A DNA stretch of 64,000 nucleotides from Pseudomaricurvus albidus. Its GTDB lineage: Bacteria > Pseudomonadota > Gammaproteobacteria > Pseudomonadales > Cellvibrionaceae. The stretch covers positions 434,001 through 498,000 of the forward strand of contig NZ_JAHKRS010000002.1 in the NCBI RefSeq assembly GCF_018863235.1. The letters run 5' to 3'. Numbering within the stretch: the stretch's first letter is position 1; the number at the start of each line of letters is the position of its first letter. Position numbers and translations under genes: made by a program. Below, one piece after another: positions 54,545 to 64,000 of the stretch. A model generated the notes under the pieces. That model saw only the letters and a program-made list of their open reading frames with translations. It did not search any database and was not told where the DNA came from.

Positions 54545-57500
54545 ATGCCAAAAAGAACTGACATACAAAGTATTCTGATCCTGGGTGCGGGGCCGATCGT
54601 CATCGGTCAGGCCTGTGAATTCGACTACTCTGGCGCCCAGGCTTGTAAGGCCCTGCGCGAAGAGGGTTACCGGGTAATCCTGGTCAACTCCAACCCTGCC
54701 ACCATCATGACCGACCCGGCCATGGCGGATGCCACCTACATCGAACCGATTGAGTGGCGCACGGTTGAGAAAATCATTGAGAAAGAGCGCCCGGATGCGG
54801 TGCTGCCGACCATGGGTGGTCAGACGGCGCTGAACTGTGCGCTGGCACTGCACGACAACGGCGTGCTGGAGAAGTACAACGTCGAGCTGATCGGTGCCAA
54901 CCAGAAAGCCATCCACATGGCGGAAGATCGTCATCTGTTCGATCAGGCCATGAAGCGTATCGGTCTGGAATGTGCCCGCGCTGACATCGTGCACTCCATG
55001 GAAGAAGCGTTGGAAGTGCCAAAGAAATTCGGTTTCCCGGTGATTATCCGTCCGTCCTTCACCATGGGCGGTTCCGGCGGCGGTATCGCCTACAACTGGG
55101 AAGAGTTTGAAGAAATCTGTACCCGCGGTCTGGATCTGTCGCCGACCAACGAGCTGTTGATTGACGAATCCCTGCTGGGCTGGAAAGAGTACGAGATGGA
55201 AGTTGTTCGTGACAAGAACGACAACTGCATCATCGTTTGTTCCATCGAGAACTTCGACCCCATGGGTGTTCACACCGGTGACTCCATTACGGTTGCCCCT
55301 GCCCAGACACTGACCGACAAAGAATTGCAAATCATGCGTAACGCCTCTCTGGCGGTACTGCGTGAAATCGGCGTTGAGACCGGTGGCTCCAACGTTCAGT
55401 TCGCCATGGACCCGAAAACCGGTCGTCTGGTGGTGATCGAGATGAACCCTCGTGTAAGCCGCTCTTCGGCTCTGGCGTCCAAGGCAACCGGTTTCCCGAT
55501 CGCCAAGGTTGCGGCCAAGCTGGCCGTGGGTTACACCCTGGATGAATTGCAGAACGACATCACCGGTGGCGCGACCCCGGCTTCGTTTGAGCCCTCCATC
55601 GACTATGTTGTGACCAAGATTCCTCGCTTCACCTTTGAGAAGTTCGGTGATGCCGATGCCCGTCTGACCACCCAGATGAAGTCTGTGGGTGAGGTCATGG
55701 CCATTGGCCGCACTTTCCAGGAGTCTGTACAGAAAGCGCTGCGCGGTCTGGAAGTGGGTTCTGCCGGTTTTGAGCCAAAGGTGGATCTGAAATCCGACGA
55801 TGCCCTGGCGCACATTCGTCGCGATCTGTCGACGCCGGGTGCTGAACGCATCTGGTATGTGGGCGATGCGTTCCGTGCTGGCATGTCCGTGGATGAGGTG
55901 TATGAAATCTCTGCCATCGATCCCTGGTTCCTGGTTCAGATTGAAGATCTGATCAAGTCCGAGCAGATGTTGTCAGCGATGCCTCTGACGGAAATCACCG
56001 CAGACCTGATGTTCCGCATGAAGCGCAAAGGCTTCTCGGACAAGCGTCTGGGTGAGTTGTTGAGCGTGAGTGAGAAGACCCTGCGCAGCCACCGCAACAA
56101 GCTGGGTATCCACCCGGTCTACAAGCGTGTGGATACCTGTGCGGCCGAGTTCTCTACTTCCACGGCCTACATGTACTCCACCTACGAGGAAGAGTGCGAA
56201 GCCCTGCCGTCGGATCGTGAAAAGATCATGGTATTGGGCGGTGGCCCGAACCGTATTGGTCAGGGTATCGAATTCGATTACTGCTGTGTACACGCCGCAC
56301 TGGCCTGTCGTGATGACGGTTACGAGACCATTATGGTCAACTGTAACCCCGAGACGGTATCTACCGATTACGACACTTCCGACCGCCTCTACTTTGAGCC
56401 GGTAACGCTGGAAGACGTGCTGGAAATTGTGCGCAAAGAAAAGCCAAAAGGCGTGATTGTGCAGTTCGGTGGTCAGACGCCATTGAAACTGGCCCGCGCT
56501 CTGGAAGCGGAAGGTGTACCCATTATCGGTACCAGCCCTGAAGCGATTGACCGCGCCGAAGACCGTGAGCGTTTCCAGCAGATGCTGATGCGCCTGGATC
56601 TGAAACAGCCGGAAAACGCCATTGTTCGCTCTACCGAAGAAGCGGTTCGCATGGCTCAGCAAGTGGGCTACCCACTGGTTGTTCGCCCGTCCTATGTACT
56701 GGGTGGACGCGCCATGGAAATCGTTTATAAAGAGGAAGAGTTGCGTCAGTACATGCGCGAAGCGGTGCAGGTGTCGGATGACGCGCCAGTGTTGCTGGAT
56801 CACTTCCTGAATGCCGCCATCGAGGTGGATATCGACGCAGTGTGCGACGGTACTGATGTAGTGATTGGCGCCATCATGCAGCACATTGAGCAGTGTGGTG
56901 TTCACTCCGGTGACTCGGCCTGTTCCCTGCCTCCGTATTCTCTGCCGGCCAGCGTGCAGGACGAAATGCGTGAACAGGTGCGCAAGATGGCCGTTGAACT
57001 TGGCGTTATCGGCCTGATGAACGTACAGTTGGCCTATCAGGGCGGCGAGATCTACGTGATCGAGGTGAACCCGCGTGGTTCCCGTACCGTGCCATTTGTG
57101 TCCAAGTGTATCGGTGTGTCTCTGGCGAAAGTGGCGGCTCGTGTGCAGGCAGGCAAGAGTCTGGCGGAGCAGGGTTTCACTACCGAGATCGTGCCGAACT
57201 ACTACAGTGTCAAAGAGGCCGTGTTCCCGTTCAACAAGTTCCCAGCGGTTGACCCGATTCTGGGGCCTGAAATGAAGTCCACCGGTGAAGTGATGGGTGT
57301 GGGCGACACTTTTGCAGAGGCTTACGCCAAAGCCCAGCTGGGTGCCGGTGACGAGATTCCGACCGAAGGTCGCGTGTTCATCAGTGTGCGCGATTGCGAC
57401 AAGGATGAATTGCTGCCGGTTGCAAAAGATCTGGTCGAACTGGGCTTCAGCCTGGTGGCTACCCGCGGTACCGCGAAGTTCCTGGCGGGCCACGGCATCA

Positions 57501-57766
57501 ATGTGGATGTGGTCAACAAGGTGATTGAAGGCCGTCCTCACATTGTCGATATGATCAAAAACGACGAAATTTCCATGGTGTTTAACACCACCGAAGGCAA
57601 GCAAGCCATTAAGGACTCTGCTTCCATTCGTCGCAGTGCGGAAAACCACCGCGTCTACTACACCACCACCATTGCCGGTGCGGCAGCGGTCTGTATGGCT
57701 CTGCGTTTCGGACAGCAGCAGCAAGTTCGCAGCTTACAAGAGCTGCACGGGAGAATTGCAGGATGA
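54545..57766 (+). CDS. carB: Carbamoyl-phosphate synthase large subunit
   Basis: The 1073-residue protein has two ATP-grasp halves. The first opens [53 protein letters not shown] and the second [28 protein letters not shown]. The C-terminal allosteric domain contains [17 protein letters not shown]. It makes carbamoyl phosphate for arginine and pyrimidine synthesis. It overlaps greA by four bases, so greA is cotranscribed. Confidence 0.98.
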   Translation: MPKRTDIQSILILGAGPIVIGQACEFDYSGAQACKALREEGYRVILVNSNPATIMTDPAMADATYIEPIEWRTVEKIIEKERPDAVLPTMGGQTALNCALALHDNGVLEKYNVELIGANQKAIHMAEDRHLFDQAMKRIGLECARADIVHSMEEALEVPKKFGFPVIIRPSFTMGGSGGGIAYNWEEFEEICTRGLDLSPTNELLIDESLLGWKEYEMEVVRDKNDNCIIVCSIENFDPMGVHTGDSITVAPAQTLTDKELQIMRNASLAVLREIGVETGGSNVQFAMDPKTGRLVVIEMNPRVSRSSALASKATGFPIAKVAAKLAVGYTLDELQNDITGGATPASFEPSIDYVVTKIPRFTFEKFGDADARLTTQMKSVGEVMAIGRTFQESVQKALRGLEVGSAGFEPKVDLKSDDALAHIRRDLSTPGAERIWYVGDAFRAGMSVDEVYEISAIDPWFLVQIEDLIKSEQMLSAMPLTEITADLMFRMKRKGFSDKRLGELLSVSEKTLRSHRNKLGIHPVYKRVDTCAAEFSTSTAYMYSTYEEECEALPSDREKIMVLGGGPNRIGQGIEFDYCCVHAALACRDDGYETIMVNCNPETVSTDYDTSDRLYFEPVTLEDVLEIVRKEKPKGVIVQFGGQTPLKLARALEAEGVPIIGTSPEAIDRAEDRERFQQMLMRLDLKQPENAIVRSTEEAVRMAQQVGYPLVVRPSYVLGGRAMEIVYKEEELRQYMREAVQVSDDAPVLLDHFLNAAIEVDIDAVCDGTDVVIGAIMQHIEQCGVHSGDSACSLPPYSLPASVQDEMREQVRKMAVELGVIGLMNVQLAYQGGEIYVIEVNPRGSRTVPFVSKCIGVSLAKVAARVQAGKSLAEQGFTTEIVPNYYSVKEAVFPFNKFPAVDPILGPEMKSTGEVMGVGDTFAEAYAKAQLGAGDEIPTEGRVFISVRDCDKDELLPVAKDLVELGFSLVATRGTAKFLAGHGINVDVVNKVIEGRPHIVDMIKNDEISMVFNTTEGKQAIKDSASIRRSAENHRVYYTTTIAGAAAVCMALRFGQQQQVRSLQELHGRIAG

Positions 57767-58239
57767 ATAAAGTTCCAATGACGGTTGAAGGCGCTAGCGC
57801 ATTGCGTGAAGAGCTGGATCACCTGAAAAAAGTCGAACGTCCACGCATTGTGCAGGCTATTGCCGAAGCTCGTGAGCACGGTGACCTGAAGGAAAATGCC
57901 GAATACCATGCTGCCCGTGAGCAGCAGGGTTTCTGCGAAGGTCGTATTCAGGAAATCGAAGGCAAGTTGGCCAGTGCCCAGGTGATTGACGTGACCCAGT
58001 TGCCGAAAGGTGACAAGGTGATTTTTGGCACCACCGTGGTGATTGTGAATGTCGACACGGATGAGTCCGTGACCTACAAGATCGTTGGTGATGACGAGGC
58101 CAATGTAAAGGCCAACAAAATCTCCATCAACTCGCCCATTGCCCGTGGTCTGATTGGCAAGGAAGTGGGTGATATCGCCGTCATTCGCACTCCTGGCGGT
58201 GAAGTTGAGTACGAAATCGACGAAGTTCAGTTCGTTTAA
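57763..58239 (+). CDS. greA: Transcription elongation factor GreA
   Basis: The 158-residue protein has the N-terminal coiled coil ([50 protein letters not shown], with the catalytic acidic tip DLKENAEY) and a C-terminal FKBP-like domain. It rescues backtracked RNA polymerase. The carA-carB-greA order is common in pseudomonads and relatives. The ATG overlaps the carB stop. Confidence 0.97.
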   Translation: MNKVPMTVEGASALREELDHLKKVERPRIVQAIAEAREHGDLKENAEYHAAREQQGFCEGRIQEIEGKLASAQVIDVTQLPKGDKVIFGTTVVIVNVDTDESVTYKIVGDDEANVKANKISINSPIARGLIGKEVGDIAVIRTPGGEVEYEIDEVQFV

Positions 58240-58264
58240 GTTCGTGCGTCAGCATTAGATCCCT

Positions 58265-58296
58265 GAAAAAGGCGGCTCAGTGAGTCGCCTTTTTTG
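58265..58296 (+). terminator. Terminator after greA
   Basis: The stem AAAAAGGCGGCTCA / TGAGTCGCCTTTTT (one G-T pair) is followed by TG. Confidence 0.85.
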
Positions 58297-58494
58297 TCGC
58301 AATATTCCTTTAACTCCTGCTGCCATGCCTCTGAATACGACCGGCATGCTTTTAAATCCCACAGACAGACCTTTCCCAATCAGTCATCTACTAAAGTAGG
58401 GTGTAGCTATCCATAACCCTGGTTTATGATGGCTGGATAAAACCTTATACACGCTATCCGAGCATAATTTATAAAAGTAGTTGAGGGAGTTGTT

Positions 58495-60432
58495 ATGTCA
58501 GAGGTACACGTTTATCCCGTGCCCGCCGAAGTGGCCGAAAACGCCTGGATTGATCGGGCCAAATACGATGCCATGTATCGTCAATCCGTCGAGGATCCGG
58601 ATACTTTCTGGACTGAACAGGCCAATGAGTTTTTGACCTGGAGCAAACCCTTCAGCAAGGTTCAGGAGTTTGATTTCCACAAAGGCACCGCCAGCTGGTT
58701 TGGTGATGGTGAATTGAACGTCAGTGTGAACTGTATTGACCGTCACCTGGAGACCCGTGGTGATCAGGTCGCCATCATCTGGGAAGGCGATGATCCCAAC
58801 GACGATAAAAAAGTGACCTACCGTCAGCTGCACACCGAAGTCTGTAAGTTGGCCAATGTCCTCAAGGCCCGTGGGGTTAAAAAGGGCGACCGTGTCTGCA
58901 TCTATATGCCGATGATTCTGGAAGCGGCCTACGCCATGTTGGCCTGTACCCGTATCGGTGCCGTGCACTCTATCGTCTTTGGCGGTTTCTCCCCGGATGC
59001 TCTGCAGGGGCGTATTCTGGACTCTGATTGTCAGGTTGTGATTACCGCTGACGAAGGTGTTCGCGGTGGCAAATCCGTTCCTCTCAAAGTGAATGCCGAC
59101 AAGGCACTGGAAGGCTGCCCGAATGTGCACACCTGTCTGGTGGTCAAACGCACCGGCGGTTCTGTGGCCTGGTCGGAAGGGCGCGATGTCTGGTACGACG
59201 AGGCTATGGAACAGGCGTCTGCCGAATGTGAGCCAGAGCCAATGGCGTCGGAAGATCCTCTGTTTATTCTGTACACGTCTGGCTCCACCGGTAAGCCCAA
59301 AGGAGTGTTACACACCACCGCAGGCTATCTGCTGCAATCGGCCATGACGCACAAATATACCTTCGATTACAAAGACGGTGAAATCTACTGGTGTACCGCT
59401 GATGTGGGCTGGGTGACCGGTCACAGTTACATTGTCTATGGTCCGCTGACCAACGGCGCCATTACCCTGATGTTTGAAGGGGTGCCAACCTATCCGTCGG
59501 CTTCGCGCTGCTGGGAAATCGTCGACAAACACGAAGTGAATATTTTCTATACCGCTCCCACGGCCATTCGCGCGTTGATGGGTGCCGGTGACGAGATGGT
59601 CACCAATTCTACTCGTGAATCCCTGCGTCTGTTGGGCACTGTCGGTGAGCCCATCAATCCGGAAGCCTGGGAGTGGTATCATCGCGTGGTGGGCGAGAGC
59701 CGCTGTCCCATTGTGGATACCTGGTGGCAGACCGAAACCGGCGCTCATATGTTGACCCCGCTGCCGGGGGCGACTGACCTGAAACCGGGTTCGGCGACCC
59801 TGCCATTCTTCGGTGTACAGCCGGTGATTCTGGATGCGGAAGGTAATGAGATCGAGGGCCCCTGTGAGGGCAGCCTGGCCATCAAGGCTTCCTGGCCAAG
59901 CCAGATCCGCTCGGTCTATGGCGATCATCAGCGCTGCGTGGATACCTACTTCAGTACCTATCCGGGATACTACTTTACCGGTGACGGGGCCCGTCGTGAC
60001 GAAGATGGTTACTACTGGATTACCGGACGGGTTGACGATGTGCTGAACGTCTCCGGTCACCGCATGGGAACCGCAGAAATCGAAAGTGCGTTAACCTTGC
60101 ATTCACAAATTGCGGAAGCGGCTGTGGTGGGTGCGCCTCACGATATCAAAGGGCAGGGTATCTACTGCTACGTCACGCCTATGGCAGGCGTGGAAGGCAG
60201 CGACGAGCTGAAGAAAGAGCTGGTGAATCTCTGTGTGCAGGAAATCGGGCCGATTGCCAAGCCGGATTGGATTCAGTGGGCGCCAGGCCTGCCGAAAACC
60301 CGTTCCGGTAAAATCATGCGTCGTATTCTGCGCAAGGTTGCCGCCAACGAGCTGGATACGCTGGGTGACACGTCGACCCTGGCCGATCCTTCGGTTGTTG
60401 ATCAACTGATTGAAAACCGCCTGAATCGCTAA
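58495..60432 (+). CDS. acs: Acetyl-CoA synthetase
   Basis: The 645-residue AMP-forming ligase turns acetate into acetyl-CoA. Motifs are [22 protein letters not shown] (P-loop), [15 protein letters not shown] and the C-terminal [15 protein letters not shown], whose Lys606 is the usual acetylation site that controls activity. N-terminal [14 protein letters not shown] matches the family. It stands alone. The 255 bases before it include the greA terminator and an AT-rich promoter region. Confidence 0.98.
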   Translation: MSEVHVYPVPAEVAENAWIDRAKYDAMYRQSVEDPDTFWTEQANEFLTWSKPFSKVQEFDFHKGTASWFGDGELNVSVNCIDRHLETRGDQVAIIWEGDDPNDDKKVTYRQLHTEVCKLANVLKARGVKKGDRVCIYMPMILEAAYAMLACTRIGAVHSIVFGGFSPDALQGRILDSDCQVVITADEGVRGGKSVPLKVNADKALEGCPNVHTCLVVKRTGGSVAWSEGRDVWYDEAMEQASAECEPEPMASEDPLFILYTSGSTGKPKGVLHTTAGYLLQSAMTHKYTFDYKDGEIYWCTADVGWVTGHSYIVYGPLTNGAITLMFEGVPTYPSASRCWEIVDKHEVNIFYTAPTAIRALMGAGDEMVTNSTRESLRLLGTVGEPINPEAWEWYHRVVGESRCPIVDTWWQTETGAHMLTPLPGATDLKPGSATLPFFGVQPVILDAEGNEIEGPCEGSLAIKASWPSQIRSVYGDHQRCVDTYFSTYPGYYFTGDGARRDEDGYYWITGRVDDVLNVSGHRMGTAEIESALTLHSQIAEAAVVGAPHDIKGQGIYCYVTPMAGVEGSDELKKELVNLCVQEIGPIAKPDWIQWAPGLPKTRSGKIMRRILRKVAANELDTLGDTSTLADPSVVDQLIENRLNR

Positions 60433-60445
60433 TTTCCTCGATTAA

Positions 60446-60491
60446 GGGCAAGACAGCCAGCCTCACTGTGGCTGTCTTGCCTTTCCTTTCC
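60446..60491 (+). terminator. Terminator after acs
   Basis: A 13-bp stem GGCAAGACAGCCA / TGGCTGTCTTGCC is followed by TTTCCTTTC. Confidence 0.85.
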
Positions 60492-60539
60492 CCTGCTTTT
60501 TTATGCCATACTTCGCGTTTTCACGGGTGAAGTCCTTCC

Positions 60540-61160
60540 ATGCATTGGCTCCAGTCTGAATTACTCTATATTGCCGGTTTATTCGGGGTGATTGTGTTTG
60601 CCGTCTCCGGTGCTCTCGCTGCGGCGGAAAAAGGGCTCGATGTTTTGGGCTTTGTGCTGTTTGCCACGGTCACCGGTGTAGGCGGTGGTACGGTGCGGGA
60701 CCTGATTCTCGGCGTGGATGTTTTCTGGGTGGTCGACGCCCTTTACTTACAAGTTTGTGTCGCAGGTGGTGTACTGACGTTCTTTTTGGCTCCACAATTT
60801 GCCGCCCGGCAGAGATTGCTGTTGTGGATGGATGCCATGGGGCTGGCACTGTTTTCAGTGCTGGGTACGGTCAAGGCGTACGATTTGGGGGTCGATCCTT
60901 TAGTGGCCTGTGCCATGGGGATGATCACGACCACCTTTGGTTCAGTCATTCGGGATATCCTGTCCGAGCGTCAGCCGGTGTTGCTGGGCCCGGAAATCTA
61001 CGTCACCGCTGCATTGGCAGGAGCCCTGAGTTACCTGTTGCTGATTAATACTCTGGCTGACAAGACCGTAAGCACGGCCATCGCTGTGGCTATTGCGTTT
61101 TCGGTCAGAGCGGCCGCCATGATCTGGGATCTGCGACTGCCCAAGTTTTCCAGATACTGA
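60540..61160 (+). CDS. TRIC-type (YadS/UPF0126) membrane protein
   Basis: The 206-residue protein has seven predicted hydrophobic helices in two halves: AVSGALAAAEKGLDVLGFVLFATVTGVGGGTVRDLILG and GTVKAYDLGVDPLVACAMGMITTTFGSVIRDILS. This is the UPF0126/TRIC fold, a trimeric cation channel family. It probably moves potassium or another cation, but the prokaryotic role is not well known. Confidence 0.9.
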   Translation: MHWLQSELLYIAGLFGVIVFAVSGALAAAEKGLDVLGFVLFATVTGVGGGTVRDLILGVDVFWVVDALYLQVCVAGGVLTFFLAPQFAARQRLLLWMDAMGLALFSVLGTVKAYDLGVDPLVACAMGMITTTFGSVIRDILSERQPVLLGPEIYVTAALAGALSYLLLINTLADKTVSTAIAVAIAFSVRAAAMIWDLRLPKFSRY

Positions 61161-61266
61161 GTGTTGTATCTGGTTAAGCTATTCATCGAGTTAATGACAA
61201 AGGCTGGCTTGTGTGACCATGAGTTGCCCCGCCGGCCATTTGGAGAAGTATTGGAGAGGTACATTT

Positions 61267-61740
61267 ATGGAGAATCAACAAACCGCCAATGGGGGTGATT
61301 GGGACAAGGTTCAGTGGGATTACCCGAATCCCTTCCTGCTGGATGTGGCCGTCTCAGAGCAGGATATTGATGGCCTGCAGCACGTCAACAATGCGGTTTA
61401 TGTCAGTTGGTGTCAGGATGCCGGGTGGGCTCACTCCAAAGCACTGGGTATTGGTCTGAAAGACTATCAGGAGCTGGATCGTGCGATGGCCATTCGTCGC
61501 AGTGAGTTTGATTATCTGCAGGCTGCTTATCTGGGGGACGATCTGAAGGTAGCCACCTGGCTCACCGGTAACGACAACAAACTCTCCATGGAGCGCCGCT
61601 TCCAGCTGGTGCGAGCCAGCGACGGAGCCACACTGTTGCGTGCCCGCTGGGATCTGGTGTGCATCGAAATCAGTAGCGGTCGTCCCAAACGTATGCCGCC
61701 GGTGTTCAAAGAGATCTATGGCGCAGTGGTCGTGGAGTAG
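61267..61740 (+). CDS. Hotdog-fold acyl-CoA thioesterase
   Basis: The 157-residue protein has a 4HBT-type core (VAVSEQDIDGLQHVNNAVYVSWCQDAGWAHSKALG). The catalytic Asp lies in DIDGLQHVNN. It ends PKRMPPVFKEIYGAVVVE. It probably hydrolyses acyl-CoA thioesters. The start at 61267 follows GAGAGG. A longer frame to 61213 is less likely. It is convergent with the TetR-family regulator. Confidence 0.88.
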   Translation: MENQQTANGGDWDKVQWDYPNPFLLDVAVSEQDIDGLQHVNNAVYVSWCQDAGWAHSKALGIGLKDYQELDRAMAIRRSEFDYLQAAYLGDDLKVATWLTGNDNKLSMERRFQLVRASDGATLLRARWDLVCIEISSGRPKRMPPVFKEIYGAVVVE

Positions 61741-61775
61741 CGGTACGGTGCCAAGCCAAGCTATTGAGGGCGTGA

Positions 61776-62384
61776 CTAGCCGGTAATCAGCGGGCGAACC
61801 ATGCGCGTGAGGCGCTCGCATTCTGCCGGAATGTCACTGACTTCCGGCTGGAAGAGCTTGCGAATGATGTACTGGGTAAAGGCGCCCAGCAATGTGTCGT
61901 GCAGGTCGAATGCCGGTACATCCTTGCGAACTCTTCCCTGTTTCTGCCCTTCGTACAAAATCTCTTCCAGCAGCTTCACCAGATAGCGATCACTGAAAGC
62001 CGGGTCTGTGATGCGCTGCCGGGCCGGGATGGTCAGAAAGACGATTTCCGCCAGTTCCCGGTGAGTGAGATAGAAGCTCACAAAGGTGTTGATAAAAGCA
62101 TCCAGTTGCATAAGCGCATTATCGGGATGTTTTTCTACCTCGGTGCGAATGCTGTGTTCCAGCTCGGTCAGTTCGGGGGTAATGCAAGCAAAGATCAGAG
62201 AGTCTTTATTGCCGAAGTATTTGTAAATTGTCTGCGGGCCCACCCCCGCCTGTTTGGCAATGTCCCGTATACCCACCTTGTGGAACAAACCCTGTGAAAA
62301 CAGCTCAATAACCGTTGTGCGGAGCAGTTCCAGAGTTTCGGGGCTGATGTTGCGGCGATCCTGTTTTTCGGAGTTAGACATCAT
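61776..62384 (-). CDS. TetR-family transcriptional regulator
   Basis: The 202-residue protein has the TetR helix-turn-helix (ETLELLRTTVIELFSQGLFHKVGIRDIAKQAGVGPQTIYKYFGNKDSLI) and a helical ligand-binding domain. The ligand is unknown. The start was set at 62384 (an ATG at 62381 follows), since the longer frame begins with non-family residues. It is likely to control neighbouring genes or lipid metabolism, but no operator was identified. Confidence 0.88.
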   Translation of the reverse strand: MMSNSEKQDRRNISPETLELLRTTVIELFSQGLFHKVGIRDIAKQAGVGPQTIYKYFGNKDSLIFACITPELTELEHSIRTEVEKHPDNALMQLDAFINTFVSFYLTHRELAEIVFLTIPARQRITDPAFSDRYLVKLLEEILYEGQKQGRVRKDVPAFDLHDTLLGAFTQYIIRKLFQPEVSDIPAECERLTRMVRPLITG

Positions 62385-62615
62385 CTTCTGACTTGCGGAA
62401 TGAGTCTGAAATATAACTGAGGGGCAGTTGGCCAGCAATTGCATCAATTTTCAGAATATGACCTGGTTGGCGATTTTACGGAATTCGTTGATCGCAGGAG
62501 GAGCCACGTGTGGCGGGCAAGACTATCAAAATTGATGGGTGTGCTTATAATAACCCTCTGAAGATCGCCGCAAGGGCCTGGCGATCAGGTTTCTGTCAGT
62601 TGTGGAGGAGAGAGC

Positions 62616-63212
62616 ATGTCAGATCGTGATACAGATGAGCTGCAGGCCTTTCAGAGCGCAATGGGTGATGTGAAGCCGATCAAGCAGGAAGCCCGTGTCA
62701 CTCTCTCACAAACGTCATCCTCCCGTGATCGATTGAATATGCTCGCCCGTCGCGAAGCGGCTACAGCGCTGGCGGATGAGATACGCAATGACTTGTCCGG
62801 TGAGTACGTTGAGCCTGTGGATCCCAATGCCATTCTGAGTTTTCAGCGTCCCGGCGTTCAGCACGGGGTATTCCGTAATTTGCGCCTGGGTAAATACGCC
62901 ATTGAGGCCCGTCTCGACCTGCATCGCCATAGTGTTGAAGAGGCGCGACAGGCGGTGTTCCGCTTTGTTCGAGATTGCTTGCAGCACGATATTCGTTGCG
63001 CCCTGATTACCCATGGCAAGGGCGAAGGGCGCAAGCAGCCCGCCGTGCTCAAGAGCTGCATGAGCCACTGGTTGCCCCAGCTGCCCGAGGTGCTGGCCTT
63101 TCACTCGGCGCAAAAGCAACACGGAGCCTCCGGAGCCACCTATATCCTGATCCGCAAGAGTGAGCGCAAGCGGCAGGACAACCTCGAGCGCCACCAAAAG
63201 CGCAGGCTGTAA
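62616..63212 (+). CDS. Smr-domain protein (SmrA/YdaL-like)
   Basis: The 198-residue protein ends in an Smr domain (ARLDLHRHSVEEARQAVFRFVRDC, then CALITHGKGEGRKQPAVLKSCMSHWLPQLPEVLAFHSA). LDLHR and HGKG are the signatures. Such domains act as nickases or RNA endonucleases, and some rescue collided ribosomes. The N-terminal half is unstructured and basic. A GGAGGAG ribosome-binding site precedes the start. Confidence 0.9.
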   Translation: MSDRDTDELQAFQSAMGDVKPIKQEARVTLSQTSSSRDRLNMLARREAATALADEIRNDLSGEYVEPVDPNAILSFQRPGVQHGVFRNLRLGKYAIEARLDLHRHSVEEARQAVFRFVRDCLQHDIRCALITHGKGEGRKQPAVLKSCMSHWLPQLPEVLAFHSAQKQHGASGATYILIRKSERKRQDNLERHQKRRL

Positions 63213-63356
63213 GCCTTTTACAACAAAACCCCGCTAAATTGATCTCCCATGCAAATTTCTGCGCAGGTTTATGCGCAGATGTGCTATTTTTATTTCTACT
63301 TGTAACCCAAAAATCTAAATGCAGTGCCGGCGGTAAAGCCTTTTGAAGGAGTGAAC

Positions 63357-64000
63357 ATGGAATTTAATGTCGAAGAGATTATGGAAACCATCCCTGAATT
63401 GATCATGGTATATGGTCTGAAGGTGGTGATGGCGCTTGTCGTTTTCTTTGTGGGTAAGTGGATCGCAAAGATGCTGGCGTCGGCTTTTGAGCGGGGAATG
63501 GCGTCTAAAAACATCGATCCAACGGTGGCCCACTTTACTCGCAATATCATTTATTACGCGTTGTTTGCGGTAGTAGTGATTGCGGCACTGGGGCAGTTGG
63601 GCGTACAAACGGCTTCCTTCGTCGCCATTGTCGGTGCTGCCGGTCTGGCCATCGGCTTTGCCCTGCAGGGCTCGCTGGCAAACTTCGCCGCCGGTGTGTT
63701 GTTGATTTTGTTCCGACCCATCAAGGTTGGGGATTATGTCGAAGCCGGTGGCTCTGCCGGTGTGGTGAAAGAAATATCGATTTTTACCACGATTTTGACC
63801 ACGCCCGATAACAAGGTGGTGATCATTGCCAACAATCAGGTGATGTCCAACAACATCGTCAACTACTCCACCATGCCCACTCGCCGTGTCGATCTTACTG
63901 TGGGTATCAGTTACGGATCCGATATCAAGCTGGCCAAGCAGATCATGCAGGAGATTGCCGATAATGACAGCCGTGTCCTGAAGGATCCTGCGGTACAGAT
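63357..64000 (+). CDS. mscS: Small-conductance mechanosensitive channel MscS (cut by window end)
   Basis: The first 214 residues are visible and the frame is open to the window end. It starts MEFNVEEIMETIPELIMVYGLKVVMALVVFFVGKWIAK (TM1-2). The pore-lining third helix is AAGLAIGFALQGSLANFAAGVLLI, and a beta domain follows. The start at 63357 has AAGGAGTGAAC upstream. It releases osmolytes when the membrane is stretched. The C terminus is not in the window. Confidence 0.95.
   Translation, partial: MEFNVEEIMETIPELIMVYGLKVVMALVVFFVGKWIAKMLASAFERGMASKNIDPTVAHFTRNIIYYALFAVVVIAALGQLGVQTASFVAIVGAAGLAIGFALQGSLANFAAGVLLILFRPIKVGDYVEAGGSAGVVKEISIFTTILTTPDNKVVIIANNQVMSNNIVNYSTMPTRRVDLTVGISYGSDIKLAKQIMQEIADNDSRVLKDPAVQ

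Noticed and set aside
54509-55813. Long minus-strand frame (434 codons) inside carB
   Set aside because: It is antisense to carB with low-complexity composition and no ribosome-binding site.
55973-57724. Very long open frame on the minus strand inside carB (583 codons)
   Set aside because: It is a shadow of the highly biased carB codon use. The sequence is His/Gln/Arg-rich and matches no family, while carB is certain.

Overview
The window is a stretch of a gammaproteobacterial chromosome, probably marine (Pseudomonadales/Cellvibrionales/Oceanospirillales type). The evidence is the conserved block recN | grpE-dnaK-dnaJ-dapB | carA-carB-greA, the smpB/ratA/rnfH/bamE/fur neighbourhood, two sodium:neurotransmitter-symporter-type transporters and a TonB-dependent receptor. 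No 16S rRNA gene is present, so the genus is not assigned.

Region 1 (1 to about 27600) is most of a temperate phage genome. It runs from early DNA-metabolism genes (a partial RecB/Cas4-like nuclease, primase-helicase, RuvC-like resolvase, DUF6362 protein, ParB-methyltransferase fusion and a reverse-strand trio with a DUF3489 protein) into a lambda-type head module (terminase GpA, gpW, portal, S49 protease/scaffold, gpD, gpE, connectors). A P2-type contractile tail module follows (gpV, W, J, I, fibre, sheath, tube, E/E', tape measure, U, X, D), then a lysis cassette. Two 2-oxoglutarate-dioxygenase-like genes are inserted between the fibre and sheath genes. A canonical T TTT TTG slippery site joins gpE to gpE'. 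The integrase, repressor and left attachment site are not in the window.

Region 2 (27600 to 32919) is an AT-rich cargo module. A 663-residue methyltransferase carries a MerR-type helix-turn-helix followed by two complete D12-class adenine methyltransferase domains. It is transcribed divergently from a McrB-like AAA+ NTPase and a DUF2357/PD-(D/E)XK nuclease. By content it resembles the GTP-dependent LlaI/LlaJI/BsuMI-type restriction-modification systems. It is the most interesting item here.

Region 3 (32920 to 33684) is a non-coding junction with small repeats, followed by ssrA (tmRNA) on the minus strand. The 3' end of ssrA faces the prophage, the usual arrangement for an element integrated in ssrA. 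The tag read from the sequence is AANDDNYGAALAA.

Region 4 (33.7 to 64 kb) is core chromosome. It holds a DUF6482 protein, two NSS transporters, a TonB receptor, a LysE exporter, smpB, ratA, rnfH, bamE, fur, recN, the heat-shock operon with a near-perfect RpoH promoter before grpE, dapB, a chemotaxis receptor, carAB, greA, acs, a TRIC-type channel, a thioesterase, a TetR regulator, an Smr-domain protein and the start of an MscS channel. Hairpin terminators separate most units. Function calls rest on reading protein motifs by eye. No alignments or database searches were run.
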